Shown here: one piece after another, positions 25,058 through 33,741 of the stretch | How the letters are laid out: the number at the start of each line of letters is the position of its first letter | Numbering within the stretch: the first letter of the stretch is position 1 | DNA from: Bdellovibrionales bacterium | Lineage (GTDB): Bacteria > Bdellovibrionota > Bdellovibrionia > Bdellovibrionales > Bdellovibrionaceae | Reading direction: 5' to 3' | Length of the DNA: 64,000 nt | Assembly: GCA_016713585.1 (NCBI GenBank) | Contig: JADJOV010000010.1 | Location: 29,656-93,655 of the forward strand | The notes under the pieces: model-generated | What the model saw: only the letters and a program-made list of their open reading frames with translations | Databases searched by the model: none | Told to the model about the DNA's origin: nothing | Program-made: the position numbers and the translations under genes

Positions 25058-26356
25058 TTAGACAAAGTGATTTCCGTTCCCGAGTGAAGAAAGCTTTTCA
25101 ACTGCGATTCGTGTTTTTTTGAGATAGTTATTCAGCTCAGCAAATGCGGTCAAAAGCGCTGCAATATCGCTATCGGAATGAAGGGCCGTCAAAGAAATTC
25201 GTAAATCTCCTTGCCCCTGAGGGACCGCTGGAAATGTGACCGAGTTGACGTACATTCCTAAGTCAAACATCTTTCGACCCGTCATGAGTGTTGTTAAATC
25301 CAATCCGATGCCCACGGGCACAATCGGTGAATCCCCAAGTGGCACGTCGAACCCTAATTGACGAAGCTCAACTCGCACATGACTAGAAACGGTCTTAAGA
25401 CGTTGACGCAGAACTCGTCCCTCTGGAGTCTGACAAAGTTCAACAGCCTTTCGAGCCCCCTCGACGGCTGAGGGCTGTAGAGTTCCCGAAAAAATATAGG
25501 CTTTTGAGGTTGATCGCAGAAATTCAATGACTTCTCTCTCTCCACAAATGAAACCGCCGTAGGTTCCAAAGGCCTTCTGAAGGCTCCCAATTAAGAGAAG
25601 ATTTTCAAAGCTCAAGTTAAATTCTTCCCTGACCCCACCACCATTTTCGCCATATACACCAACCCCATGGGCGTCATCCACATAGAGAATGACGTTTTCA
25701 TCCTTTGCCATTTCCGAAAGCTGAACAAGAGGGGGAATATGGCCCTGCATCGAATAGACTCCATCAACAAAAAGGCAATTTCGTTCCTTTTTTGTAGATT
25801 GGATTTTTTGCTGAGTCTCGTTTAGGTCTGCAACATCCACTCGGACTATTTCAGCGCCCTTCGCCTTGGCAATCAGGCAGGCTTGGAAAATACTCGTATG
25901 GGCAAAGCGATCGACATACAAGACGCTATTCTCAGATGAAAAAAGTGCTGGAATGACTCCTGCATGAATTTGCGAAATATTGTGCCCAATCATGGTGGCT
26001 TGCGATCCAACAAGTGCTGAAATCTCTTGTTCAAGAGCCACGATATTGAAATGCGATGAAAAAATTCGAGAACATCCAGCATGGGCCCCTAGCTTTGCTA
26101 GGGCCTCTTGGGAAGCCTTAATAACTTCTGGGTGTTGATCATACCCTAAATAATTCGCAGAGCCGAAGTTGATAACTTCACGGCCATTGATGACAATTTT
26201 GCGGCCAGAAACCAATTCAGTCACCGTATGCTTGAGATGAAAATGTTCCAACAAAAACCCAAGCCGTTTGACCCTCTTAAAGTCGTCTTCCCGCATCCTC
26301 GATTGAATCAATTGACTCAAAGGTGGAGGCCTCAAGGTTTGTTTAAACAAATTCAT
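25058..26356 (-). CDS. Alpha-oxoamine synthase (serine palmitoyltransferase-like)
   Basis: A PLP-dependent fold-type-I enzyme of 432 residues that condenses an acyl thioester with an amino acid. Seen: NFGSANYLGYDQHP, DDAHGVGVYG with the PLP-contacting Asp/His, and the Schiff-base Lys in SLQKAFGTYGG. An N-terminal ~30-residue extension and the substrate region GCSRIFSSHF fit serine palmitoyltransferase better than KBL or BioF, but these cannot be separated with certainty by eye. Together with the GNAT protein it suggests sphingolipid synthesis, as reported for Bdellovibrio relatives. Confidence 0.82.
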   Translation of the reverse strand: MNLFKQTLRPPPLSQLIQSRMREDDFKRVKRLGFLLEHFHLKHTVTELVSGRKIVINGREVINFGSANYLGYDQHPEVIKASQEALAKLGAHAGCSRIFSSHFNIVALEQEISALVGSQATMIGHNISQIHAGVIPALFSSENSVLYVDRFAHTSIFQACLIAKAKGAEIVRVDVADLNETQQKIQSTKKERNCLFVDGVYSMQGHIPPLVQLSEMAKDENVILYVDDAHGVGVYGENGGGVREEFNLSFENLLLIGSLQKAFGTYGGFICGEREVIEFLRSTSKAYIFSGTLQPSAVEGARKAVELCQTPEGRVLRQRLKTVSSHVRVELRQLGFDVPLGDSPIVPVGIGLDLTTLMTGRKMFDLGMYVNSVTFPAVPQGQGDLRISLTALHSDSDIAALLTAFAELNNYLKKTRIAVEKLSSLGNGNHFV

Positions 26357-26631
26357 AACATCAACTCCTCTCGGAAATTCAAGTGTTATATATACTAAAT
26401 TTTTCTATCGATCGATAAAAAATCACTTCGCCTCCTAGGTATTAGGAGTCCTGTTCAATATATGGCTTATGCGTATCAAGGGTGCGGATTGGAACACGAG
26501 GACTGTCAATATTTGGAACACACCAGGTAGTAATTATAACGTATCAACGATGGAGGCATGGGAATGCGACGAATATTGCAGAAAACCCCAACACCGAGTA
26601 CACAGAATTCTTGTCGGTTAGGGAGGTAAAT

Positions 26632-27315
26632 GTGAAGATCCCATGGATATTGAGAATCTCTTTCCCACTTGCACTTATGGGTTGCTCAATACTTGGTCGG
26701 CGAATCAATTATGTCACTCAGAAAACTGAGCTCACCCAGCCCGTTTGTACTATTTGGAATTCAGTCGATGGAGCCGCCCTCATATCTGTTTTTGATGCGC
26801 AAGTCTTAGTTAAGCCACCTGGGCTGAATCAAACTCTTTTTGCGGGCCCCCCGCTGATTCCATTTGTTCCAATTCTCAATTATTCCGACAGCTTCAACGC
26901 GCACATTGAGATTCAAATACTCCCAACTGACTCTGAACCTCTTCTCTTAACCCCATCAGAAATCGAGCTTCGTTTTGATGGTCGTCCGATTAGATTTGAA
27001 ATGGCTGACTATAGGTTTAAAGGTGAAACAAACCGAGAAGTCACAACAGGTCTCTTAGAAAAGGAGGATTTGAAAAAGACCGTGAGGATCAATCGACCCT
27101 ATTCTTTGAATATGATTGGCAGAGTTGAACCATTGCCAGAACAAATGGAAGTCAGCTTTAGCCTGAAAAATGGAAGTGCAGAAATCAGAAAGACACTGAG
27201 TTTCAGAAGGGTGGACCGTACAAATTATATTGCTTTGTTTATTCCGGCAACGGAAATGGACGAAGCTTGCAAGACAGTCATCCCTGGTAGAGGCGCGGCA
27301 AGAGATCTTTTTTAA
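26632..27315 (+). CDS. Lipoprotein of unknown function
   Basis: A 227-residue protein. The GTG at 26632 is chosen because GGGAGG lies five bases upstream and it begins a clean signal sequence ending in the lipobox LMGC. The mature part is beta-rich with PTDSEPLLLTPSEIELRFDG and ends at GRGAARDLF. It resembles the class of outer-membrane lipoproteins with an immunoglobulin-like middle, but no family is recognised. Divergent from the oxoamine synthase gene with about 275 bases between. Confidence 0.55.
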   Translation: MKIPWILRISFPLALMGCSILGRRINYVTQKTELTQPVCTIWNSVDGAALISVFDAQVLVKPPGLNQTLFAGPPLIPFVPILNYSDSFNAHIEIQILPTDSEPLLLTPSEIELRFDGRPIRFEMADYRFKGETNREVTTGLLEKEDLKKTVRINRPYSLNMIGRVEPLPEQMEVSFSLKNGSAEIRKTLSFRRVDRTNYIALFIPATEMDEACKTVIPGRGAARDLF

Positions 27316-27521
27316 TCAAGTCGTCTGGACGCCACAGAGAGTATCTATCAGGATTCTCCGAGGCAGCGTGACCTTGTGCCGCCTCCGCCGCTTCTATGTC
27401 AGTTGTGCATCGGTATAATATGAGAATTTCTCTAGTAATTGACTCAACCTTCAAAATACAAATTCAATTGCCCGCTATCTTTTAAAGGGAGTAGAAGAAG
27501 AGGATAGCTAGGGAGATACGC

Positions 27522-27767
27522 ATGAAAAACAGTGTTCTTATTATGGCTTCTTTCTTAATGTCTCTTGCTTCCTACGCCCAGGGTGATGGCCCTGTCGCAT
27601 CTGTCTGCAAAACAGATATCGAAAGATTTTGTTCTGACAAACAACATGTCGCAAAAGAAGTAAGAGCTTGTCTTGAAACTAAAAAAGCTGAAATCTCAAA
27701 AGAATGCTTACAGGTCCTAGAAAATACAGGCCCAGGATCGGGAATGGGCAAAGGACGAAAAAAATAA
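27522..27767 (+). CDS. Secreted Cys-rich repeat protein (GLG1/cys-rich-FGFR type)
   Basis: An 81-residue protein with a signal peptide ending SYAQG. The mature region carries one Cys-rich GLG1-type unit: CKTDIERFCSD, then EVRACLETKK and ISKECLQVL, i.e. four Cys in the family spacing. Such single-unit proteins occur across proteobacteria and are of unknown function. Ribosome site GGGAG. Followed by a repeat-associated terminator hairpin at 27843. Confidence 0.78.
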   Translation: MKNSVLIMASFLMSLASYAQGDGPVASVCKTDIERFCSDKQHVAKEVRACLETKKAEISKECLQVLENTGPGSGMGKGRKK

Positions 27768-27807
27768 CTTCCCCATTTTACTACCTCCTTTAAAATCGAA
27801 GAACTGT

Positions 27808-27868
27808 CCTCGCGTTGCCCTGTTGGCTTCGCGCAAGTAAACGTGCCGTTTTGACGGCACAACTTTTT
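27808..27868 (+). repeat. Repeat copy A (about 60 bp, second copy at 32598)
   Basis: The block containing TTGGCTTCGCGCAAGTAAAC and ending in a hairpin plus CAACTTT is repeated at 32598-32657 with only a few substitutions, in the same orientation. Both copies are intergenic. Confidence 0.8.
27843..27868 (+). terminator. Terminator hairpin within repeat copy A
   Basis: GTGCCG TTTTGA CGGCAC followed by AACTTTTT. It serves the Cys-rich protein gene 75 bases upstream and belongs to the palindromic family described in the findings. Confidence 0.7.
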
Positions 27869-27922
27869 GCGAACGACCGACCTCTCAGGCTGAAAGCTAT
27901 CTGCGAAATCTACCCTGAGTCC

Positions 27923-28627
27923 CTATAATTTCGGCAAAACTTGAGTCAAAAATTTCTGATAAGGAATAGCTTGAACTAAATTATTTGGACCAAGTCTCTG
28001 CTCGGTGTCCCCCGTGTAGACAATAAAATATTTCTGAATATTTTTCTCCTCAAAAAGCGCGATGAGACCAGACAAGTCCTGACTTGAAATATGAGGACTC
28101 GACTTTACTTCGATGGCATATTTTTCATCTAAAATAAAATCAACTTCCTGTTGATTTTGAGTTCGCCAATAGTGGAGCTCATGTTTAGGATTATAATCAC
28201 AAAAGGATATAAATTCATGAAAGATATAGGTTTCAAAGGCTTTGCCAAAGAGTGGAGATTTTGGCCTGATTGGCCCGGCCCCTTGCAATTGTCTGACAAC
28301 CCCCCAATCAAAAAAATAAAATTTTGACCTTGCTACCGGCTTTCTTTTTTTTGCCACCTGCCAGGCGGGGAGTTCGTGAATTATCAACGTATCTTTTAAA
28401 ATTTGAAAATATTCATGAACTGTGGTCCTCTTGACCTGAGAATCATTTGCAATTGCTGTAAAATCCCCTTGCTCCGCATTGCAGAGGGCTGCCACCTCTA
28501 GAAAACGTGAAAATTCAGGTAAATTCCGAACTAAACCCTCCCTCGCTATCTCCTGATCCAGATAAAGAGCTATATAGCTTTTCAAATCAGATTCAGCCTC
28601 ATCTGAAAAATAGATACTCGGAATCAA
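27923..28627 (-). pseudogene. DUF4143 C-terminal half of an AAA_14-type ATPase, beheaded
   Basis: Encodes about 234 residues from DUF4143 onward: YIALYLDQEIAREGL, the small HTH-like piece NDSQVKRTTVHEYFQILKDT, then a nuclease-like end with EVDFIL, AIEVKSS and YFIVYTGD (PD-(D/E)xK-like). Family members have about 380-420 residues with an N-terminal P-loop AAA_14 domain; nothing of it precedes here. The frame runs back to a stop at about 28679 without a good start (TTG only). Either a 5' deletion remnant or a stand-alone DUF4143 product. Confidence 0.72.
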
Positions 28628-28708
28628 GCTCCCGAATTCAAAAACGACAGCAGCGTTGTCAAATATATCATAAAAATGAAGACACTATCGTCATTTTTTA
28701 GAAATTGG

Positions 28709-28722
28709 GCCATCAAAATGGC
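28709..28722. repeat. Palindromic repeat, family TGCCRTCAAAAYGGCA
   Basis: GCCAT / ATGGC around CAAA, matching the hairpins at 27843, 32542 and 32634. It lies about 80 bases upstream of the beheaded DUF4143 reading. Confidence 0.55.
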
Positions 28723-28997
28723 AGTCATTTTCGCAATCACTGATCCCGAGGTTATCCAAAAAAAATACTCGAACATCTGAAACTTCCCACCAGATCACCA
28801 AAAATTCACCCAACCCGAGGACCGCCACACCATTATCACAAAAGCGCAGGAAACGACTTCATCCAAACTCTTCCTGATTATGATTAGACCAAGACTCATG
28901 ACCTTTCTTGGCACCTTCTGATTCGAAATCCACGAGTCGATGGCACTCCTATACGATTGAGCTCCTCAGCGCACGTGCTTTGTTCTTCCTATCCACC

Positions 28998-29036
28998 GGC
29001 TCCGCCAATCAAGGCTGAGCCGTTCTTGTTTTTTGG
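28998..29036. terminator. Hairpin with T-tract between DUF4143 remnant and secreted-protein gene
   Basis: GGCTCCGCC / GGCTGAGCC (one mismatch, 6-base loop) followed on the plus strand by TTCTTGTTTTTT. It lies just past the stop of the minus-strand gene at 29054, so it may terminate that gene from the other side or be bidirectional. Confidence 0.55.
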
Positions 29037-29053
29037 ACCTCAAAAAGAAGTGG

Positions 29054-29959
29054 TTAGCGAACGCCGCCTGATGTGGAGCTAGGGTTAACTGCTGGGTTAC
29101 TAGATGAACTTCCGCGAACATTATTGTGAATGAAGTTATCGCATGACTCGTTGTAGGCACCTCTTAAAACAGAAGCATTGTTTAGCTGCACTCGGTTCTT
29201 ACGATAAATATTTGCGTAGACGGTTTTTAATCCGGTTCCTTTCACAGGTACCTCGTTTTCAATTGCTTCAATTCTCGCATCAATTTGACTAACGGTCTCG
29301 TTCAGCTCCTTACATTGATTTGGTGTAGAACAAATTTCGTCCTTGGGATGAGTATTGAAATATGTTCTGAGAACACTACAGATTTTTTGGTCACCCTTTA
29401 CGTTCAGCATACTTTGCATTTTTCCGCCATCGCCGTACACATTGGAGCTAAGTTCTGTTGGAGTTAGACTTGTTTCAAGATAGCAACTTCCGTTCTCTAA
29501 TTTAAATATGAGCGTATGATTTTTAGATTGAACCGAGTACCCACCATCTAAACGGGTAATTCTAATTGATCCTGGGAGTTCTCTACCAGGAGTTATAATT
29601 GAAGCTTTATTTATGGTAGCATCAAAACCGATATATTTTTGCACCTGCCGTGCAGTTCTTTGAAGTAAATTGGGCTTAAATGACAATCCCAACTCATCGA
29701 CGGCTTCTCCAAGTTTAAAACTATTCAAAGTATTAAACATTTGGTTGTCTCCGGTCGTCAGACCCTTTTGAAAGGCTTCGACATCAGAAGATTTAAGTCT
29801 GCCTCCCATAATTAAAGGAGCTATTTTTTCTGCTTGTGGATTCGTAAGTCCGAATAAACTTGCGTCCCTAACAAGTGATTCCTTGCATTGATTAGACTGA
29901 GCGTGCGCATAGGACATAAGAACGCCAGAACATAAAAATAAAAATATATTTCTCCTCAT
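29054..29959 (-). CDS. Secreted protein, unknown (301 aa)
   Basis: Start at ATG ending 29959 (GAGGTG upstream), giving MRRN then a hydrophobic core and cleavage at AHAQS. The mature protein has six or more Cys, a helical first half (AEKIAPLIMGGRLKSSDVEA), a beta-rich middle and a helix (KELNETVSQIDARIEAIE). It ends in a Ser/Asn/Pro low-complexity tail (SSSSNPAVNPSSTSGG). No family recognised; typical of Bdellovibrio-like secretomes. Confidence 0.6.
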   Translation of the reverse strand: MRRNIFLFLCSGVLMSYAHAQSNQCKESLVRDASLFGLTNPQAEKIAPLIMGGRLKSSDVEAFQKGLTTGDNQMFNTLNSFKLGEAVDELGLSFKPNLLQRTARQVQKYIGFDATINKASIITPGRELPGSIRITRLDGGYSVQSKNHTLIFKLENGSCYLETSLTPTELSSNVYGDGGKMQSMLNVKGDQKICSVLRTYFNTHPKDEICSTPNQCKELNETVSQIDARIEAIENEVPVKGTGLKTVYANIYRKNRVQLNNASVLRGAYNESCDNFIHNNVRGSSSSNPAVNPSSTSGGVR

Positions 29960-30148
29960 AGGCACCTCAATCAAACTATCGGAGTATTCTTCACCACTCT
30001 TAACCTGGCCTTTAATCTAAGCCTTCAGTCTAAGATAAAGCCGCTCCAAGCCCAAATCCTTTTTCCAGGGTGCGATGTATTTGAGATGGTGCCTTTTGGG
30101 GTCAAATTCTGACGATGGAACGGACACCATTGTCCCAATTTCCATTCC

Positions 30149-31024
30149 TCAGGCCTTATTGTGAGTCACGGGCATCAGATAAAGTCCCAATTGAACAATC
30201 TCTTCAGGATTCTTTTCGTCCTGCAACCAACCAATGATCTCTTCCTGGAACTGCCGCAGTCGCGTTTTAAACTCGGGAATTTTATCCCTTGAAATGGGAA
30301 TATTGATCAAATCCATTTCCCGATGCTGGGAATTAAATCGATTCAAATTTTGGGACCACATTTTTAAAGTATCTTTGTGAACTTGAGTGACCTTTAGTTC
30401 GTCGTAACCCTCTGATCCAGTGTCAATAATTGAATCTGTGGCAGTCCATTGACCAAGGGAATTTTGTTTAATAAATCCAGCAGCAATAAGCTTGGCAATG
30501 GCCTCCTCACCTTGTTTTTCTGAAATTAAACCTCCGAGTCTAGCGCTCACCCAGGCCCCAGAAAGCTCAAAGTCCGGAAGAAACACCAGCTCTCGAACAA
30601 GCAGATAGTACCAGCCCCGCAGAATATCGGATTGTGCTTTTGGAATCTGCTTGGTGACCATTTGTTTTATGGCAATCAACCATTCCCGTCGCGCTTGTTC
30701 TTGACTGGCCTCGCCCTGAGCATTGGACCTTTTAACAAGAGCACAAAAGGTTCGCTGCTCAGGCGCTGATAAGTGCATGGCCTTGGCGGTGAACACCGCC
30801 ATATGGTCCGATAGATTTCTCTTTCCCTGAATCACCAACTGAAGATAGTTTGGCGACTTGATTCCACAGCGACTTGCAAACATTCGATAGGAAAAGCCCC
30901 CGCGGAGACTTTTCCTATGAACATAATACTCAGCCAAGAATCGGCGATAACAGGTCGCCGATAGTATGTCAGGGCGTGGCGCTGCCTTCATCACCGCAGG
31001 CACGTCCTCAATACCTAATCCCAT
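30149..31024 (-). CDS. TIGR02147 / DUF4423 family regulator
   Basis: A 291-residue protein. The signature region FLAEYYVHRKSLRGGFSYRM with SPNYLQLVIQGKRNLSD (an XRE-like HTH) marks the TIGR02147 family, largely confined to Bdellovibrio, Fibrobacter and relatives. A winged-helix-like C-terminal part (EAIAKLIAAGFIKQNSLGQW, VHKDTLKMWSQNLNRFN) follows. Start at ATG ending 31024 with GGAG. Members are presumed transcription regulators; the target is unknown, though the secreted-protein genes just upstream are candidates. Confidence 0.85.
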   Translation of the reverse strand: MGLGIEDVPAVMKAAPRPDILSATCYRRFLAEYYVHRKSLRGGFSYRMFASRCGIKSPNYLQLVIQGKRNLSDHMAVFTAKAMHLSAPEQRTFCALVKRSNAQGEASQEQARREWLIAIKQMVTKQIPKAQSDILRGWYYLLVRELVFLPDFELSGAWVSARLGGLISEKQGEEAIAKLIAAGFIKQNSLGQWTATDSIIDTGSEGYDELKVTQVHKDTLKMWSQNLNRFNSQHREMDLINIPISRDKIPEFKTRLRQFQEEIIGWLQDEKNPEEIVQLGLYLMPVTHNKA

Positions 31025-31100
31025 CCACAAGCTCCCGAATAAAGCTCAATATTAGCAAGTGTTTGCTCCATGGCCCAATTTTCGTAAGTTGAAGCGCCGC

Positions 31101-31547
31101 TCAAAATCGAAAAGCCCTTACCACCGCCCCAAAAGCCATCCCCACGATTCGATCGGCATCCCGGTAGATATACGTATCCACGCAAGAATTAGCCGAAGGA
31201 TACCCCACCCACTGGTTAACCTCTGCTTTGATTGCCTTTCGAAACTCATCTCGTTCCAAAGTTGCCATTTTATGAAACCTAAGATCAAGAGGCGAAAACC
31301 GAAGAAAGGCATAGTAAGGATTCCCTTCTCGGTTCCGGGGGGTAAAGTCTGTTTGAACCCGGAACCCCTTGTTATCAAGAATGGAATCGTTGTGACCAGC
31401 AAAGTCTTTCGCAATAGGAGCTTTAAACCCAAGGTCGATATCATTAACCGAGGTCGGTCCAATTCTCGATATTCCGGAGGCCTGACTGGCTAATATCCAA
31501 CTCAAACAAAGGCTCAGCGTAAAATTGTACAGGCTTTCTGATCTCAT
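31101..31547 (-). CDS. Secreted protein, unknown (148 aa)
   Basis: Signal peptide at residues ~1-24 (LYNFTLSLCLSWILASQASG). The mature part contains FTPRNREGNPYYAFLRFSPL and a central Cys. The ATG overlaps the stop of the upstream secreted-protein gene (ATGA), so the two are coupled. The C-terminus ends VRAFRF. No family recognised; upstream of the TIGR02147 gene on the same strand. Confidence 0.6.
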   Translation of the reverse strand: MRSESLYNFTLSLCLSWILASQASGISRIGPTSVNDIDLGFKAPIAKDFAGHNDSILDNKGFRVQTDFTPRNREGNPYYAFLRFSPLDLRFHKMATLERDEFRKAIKAEVNQWVGYPSANSCVDTYIYRDADRIVGMAFGAVVRAFRF

Positions 31548-32422
31548 CCCCGATCCTCAATATCTATTTTTACAAAAATGGTGCCCCCACCTTGCACACA
31601 ACTCGGATTCGAAATTGGTACATCTGGACTTGAATTGACCGTGAAAATATTTTGCTCCGTCCTCATCTTTTTCCCGTGACCAGGCTCTAGAGATGCTGGC
31701 GGAGGCACTGGTGACGTGGGTGGAGGAAAAGGCAGCTCGCAAGTCATGCTTGTGTATGTTCCACTCCTCAGGTGCATCCCAAGGTGGTTAAGGCTTAAAT
31801 CCCGAGTATAGCTTGTGCTACCGTCACCAATCCACCCAGCAATATTTTTCGGTTGTTTTCCATGGTTGGGTGGAAAGGGCGTCGGGTGCGGAGGAGTCGG
31901 GGAATCAGAGAAAAAACCGAAATTGCTTGAAAAAGACTTCACTGTCGGGCTGGTCACCCCACCCTCCTTGTCGATGACCATAAAGCCTGTCAGCATCAGG
32001 TCACCCTCTTGGTTATCAAGTGTAACATGACAACCGATTGATGGAATATCGTAAAAGTATCCTTCAACATTGACTAAATCAAAAACTGGCGCAGGCCCGA
32101 CCACCTCACAGATTTCTACGAAAGTCCACGTCGGAACGTCCCCACGATAATCAACAGTCTCACGTGTCACTTTCGCACGCATTTGCCCATAACGAGTTGG
32201 CTTCACTTCTCTTGGAGGAGTCGATGGAGGAAAAGGTTGAGGCAAAGGATCTGTCAGAAGGGCCGCGTCTTTCACAATCGGATGCGCAACAATCTTTCCT
32301 GAGCTTAGCTTCTGCATTCTAAAGCTTCGATCTTTTGCCCTCTTGAAATCATTTGCCTGGGCCCCAGAGACCCAGAGAACATCAACCGAAAGCATAAACA
32401 TCACCAAAATTACAGTCTTCAT
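31544..32422 (-). CDS. Secreted Pro-rich protein, unknown (292 aa)
   Basis: Start at ATG ending 32422 preceded by AAGGA; the signal peptide cleaves near GAQAND. The mature protein has several Pro-rich linkers (PQPFPPSTPPREV, SPTPPHPTPFPPNHG, PFPPPTSPVPPPA) between beta-rich segments with three Cys, consistent with an extended cell-wall-spanning or surface protein. Coupled by ATGA to the next gene. No family recognised. Confidence 0.6.
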   Translation of the reverse strand: MKTVILVMFMLSVDVLWVSGAQANDFKRAKDRSFRMQKLSSGKIVAHPIVKDAALLTDPLPQPFPPSTPPREVKPTRYGQMRAKVTRETVDYRGDVPTWTFVEICEVVGPAPVFDLVNVEGYFYDIPSIGCHVTLDNQEGDLMLTGFMVIDKEGGVTSPTVKSFSSNFGFFSDSPTPPHPTPFPPNHGKQPKNIAGWIGDGSTSYTRDLSLNHLGMHLRSGTYTSMTCELPFPPPTSPVPPPASLEPGHGKKMRTEQNIFTVNSSPDVPISNPSCVQGGGTIFVKIDIEDRG

Positions 32423-32541
32423 TTTGTTAATCCTTTTTTTTAAATGGTTAAATGCCCCCGCGAAAAGCCAGTTCAGAGTCAGACTGCTCTCAGGAAAAGT
32501 CAAACATTAGAATACATAAATGAATACTGTCAGAATACAGT

Positions 32542-32561
32542 CGTGCCATCAAAATGGCACG
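32542..32561 (+). repeat. Palindromic repeat hairpin
   Basis: CGTGCCA TCAAAA TGGCACG followed by TCTTTACC. It is the inverse form of the hairpin in repeat copy A, and may act as a weak terminator. Confidence 0.6.
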
Positions 32562-32597
32562 TCTTTACCTTGCCGACTCTCGCGCTTGAGAAAAGGG

Positions 32598-32657
32598 GAC
32601 TCGCGGGGCCCTATTGGCTTCGCGCAAGTAAACGCGCCGCTTTGACGGCACAACTTT
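32598..32657 (+). repeat. Repeat copy B (second copy of the 27808 element)
   Basis: Matches copy A from ACTCGCG through TTGGCTTCGCGCAAGTAAAC to CGGCACAACTTT with a few substitutions. One of these (GCGCCG versus GTGCCG) breaks a base pair of the hairpin. Confidence 0.8.
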
Positions 32658-32909
32658 ATTGAGGTGCCAATCAAATGCTAGTACCCCTGGCTGGCATCCC
32701 TCGGTAAAACGGAGGGCCGTCTATATCTTCTATCCACTGTCCACTTCTTTGACATACCAATAAAAATTTCCTTGAAGCCTTCTATGCCTCAGAAAAAGTA
32801 AGCAAGCTGTTTTTCACTGTGGTATAAGGCCTTTAACTGAACCAATTTGTTTCTGAACCAATTTGTTTAAAGAAGCCTTATAAATTTGATGCTAATATGG
32901 AGTTGCAGA

Positions 32910-33626
32910 ATGACCCTGACTTATTCGCCTAAATCAATACCGAGTGTTGCTTTGATGATTTTCCTTTCTGGTATAATTTCTGCTTCGGTTGGGTTCGCAT
33001 CTGAAAAGCCCGCCAGCAATCTTAGAAAAATGCAAGAGGTTCTAAGCACGAGCGGCTATAATTTGAGCACTCTCTTTTCCATGCTCAAGGGAAGGAGTGG
33101 AAAAGGTTGGGTTAAAGTTGTTGAAGACCCCGAAGCAGCTAAGAATCATAAAGGATTCACTAAATTTCAAGTTATTCTTGATTCATCAAAAGTCAAAATG
33201 GACAAGAAATGCAAAATCCAAGCCCCTGTGCTTATTTTGAATGTTGAAGAAATTGCAGAAAACCAAACAAAGGTTTCCGTTGATCAATCAAGCCTTTTCT
33301 ATGGTCGAACCTTGGAACAACTTTTTACCGATAATGAGGCCATATTTAGTGAACCTGAATTTTCCGACTCAAAGAAGAATATATTTGCTTTCAACGTCGT
33401 GGCGCCAGAATCAATGGAATTTTTTGCTCTATCCCTGAGACTTAATACTAACCCAAGAGATGACGAAGACTTTGGAACAATTGATTTGTTGTTCAACGAT
33501 TACACATTTGGTTTGACTGTCTATAAAGGAGATGATGATAGTGGTGCACTCTTCGATCTGGGTGGCCTCAATCGCACAAAATATGACAATGATCTGCCAA
33601 ATCTCGAAGTCAAATGTAATGACTAG
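32910..33626 (+). CDS. Secreted protein, unknown (238 aa)
   Basis: ATG 32910 has GGAG at good spacing. The signal peptide ends near GFASE. The mature part is mixed alpha/beta with two Cys, a repeated acidic/aromatic pattern (DSSKVKMDKKCKIQAPVLIL; FGTIDLLFNDYTFGLTVYKG) and an acidic loop (GDDDSGALFD). No family recognised. Confidence 0.55.
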   Translation: MTLTYSPKSIPSVALMIFLSGIISASVGFASEKPASNLRKMQEVLSTSGYNLSTLFSMLKGRSGKGWVKVVEDPEAAKNHKGFTKFQVILDSSKVKMDKKCKIQAPVLILNVEEIAENQTKVSVDQSSLFYGRTLEQLFTDNEAIFSEPEFSDSKKNIFAFNVVAPESMEFFALSLRLNTNPRDDEDFGTIDLLFNDYTFGLTVYKGDDDSGALFDLGGLNRTKYDNDLPNLEVKCND

Positions 33627-33741
33627 GCAGTCTCTTTAACATTTCGGTATTTTGCCACTGAGTGAGTCTATAGGGTTGCCCACCATTCGCTTTGACTTCA
33701 CTTTGACTTTGTCCCATCCTGACTCCATAGGAGTTACCGAA

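Larger units (their letters stand above)
28628..29053. other. 426-base intergenic region with palindromic repeat and terminator
   Basis: No gene. It contains GCCAT CAAA ATGGC at 28709-28722 (member of the palindromic family), then A/C-rich sequence without features to about 28990, then the hairpin at 28998. Confidence 0.6.
32423..32909. other. 487-base intergenic region with two palindromes and repeat copy B
   Basis: Contains the 32542 hairpin and repeat copy B at 32598, then AT-rich sequence with a tandem GAACCAATTTGTTT duplication near 32838-32868 upstream of the 32910 gene. No coding sequence. Confidence 0.6.

Noticed and set aside
31118..31462. 114-codon alternative frame inside the 31101 secreted-protein gene
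   Set aside because: Lacks a ribosome site; the other frame has a signal peptide and an ATGA coupling.
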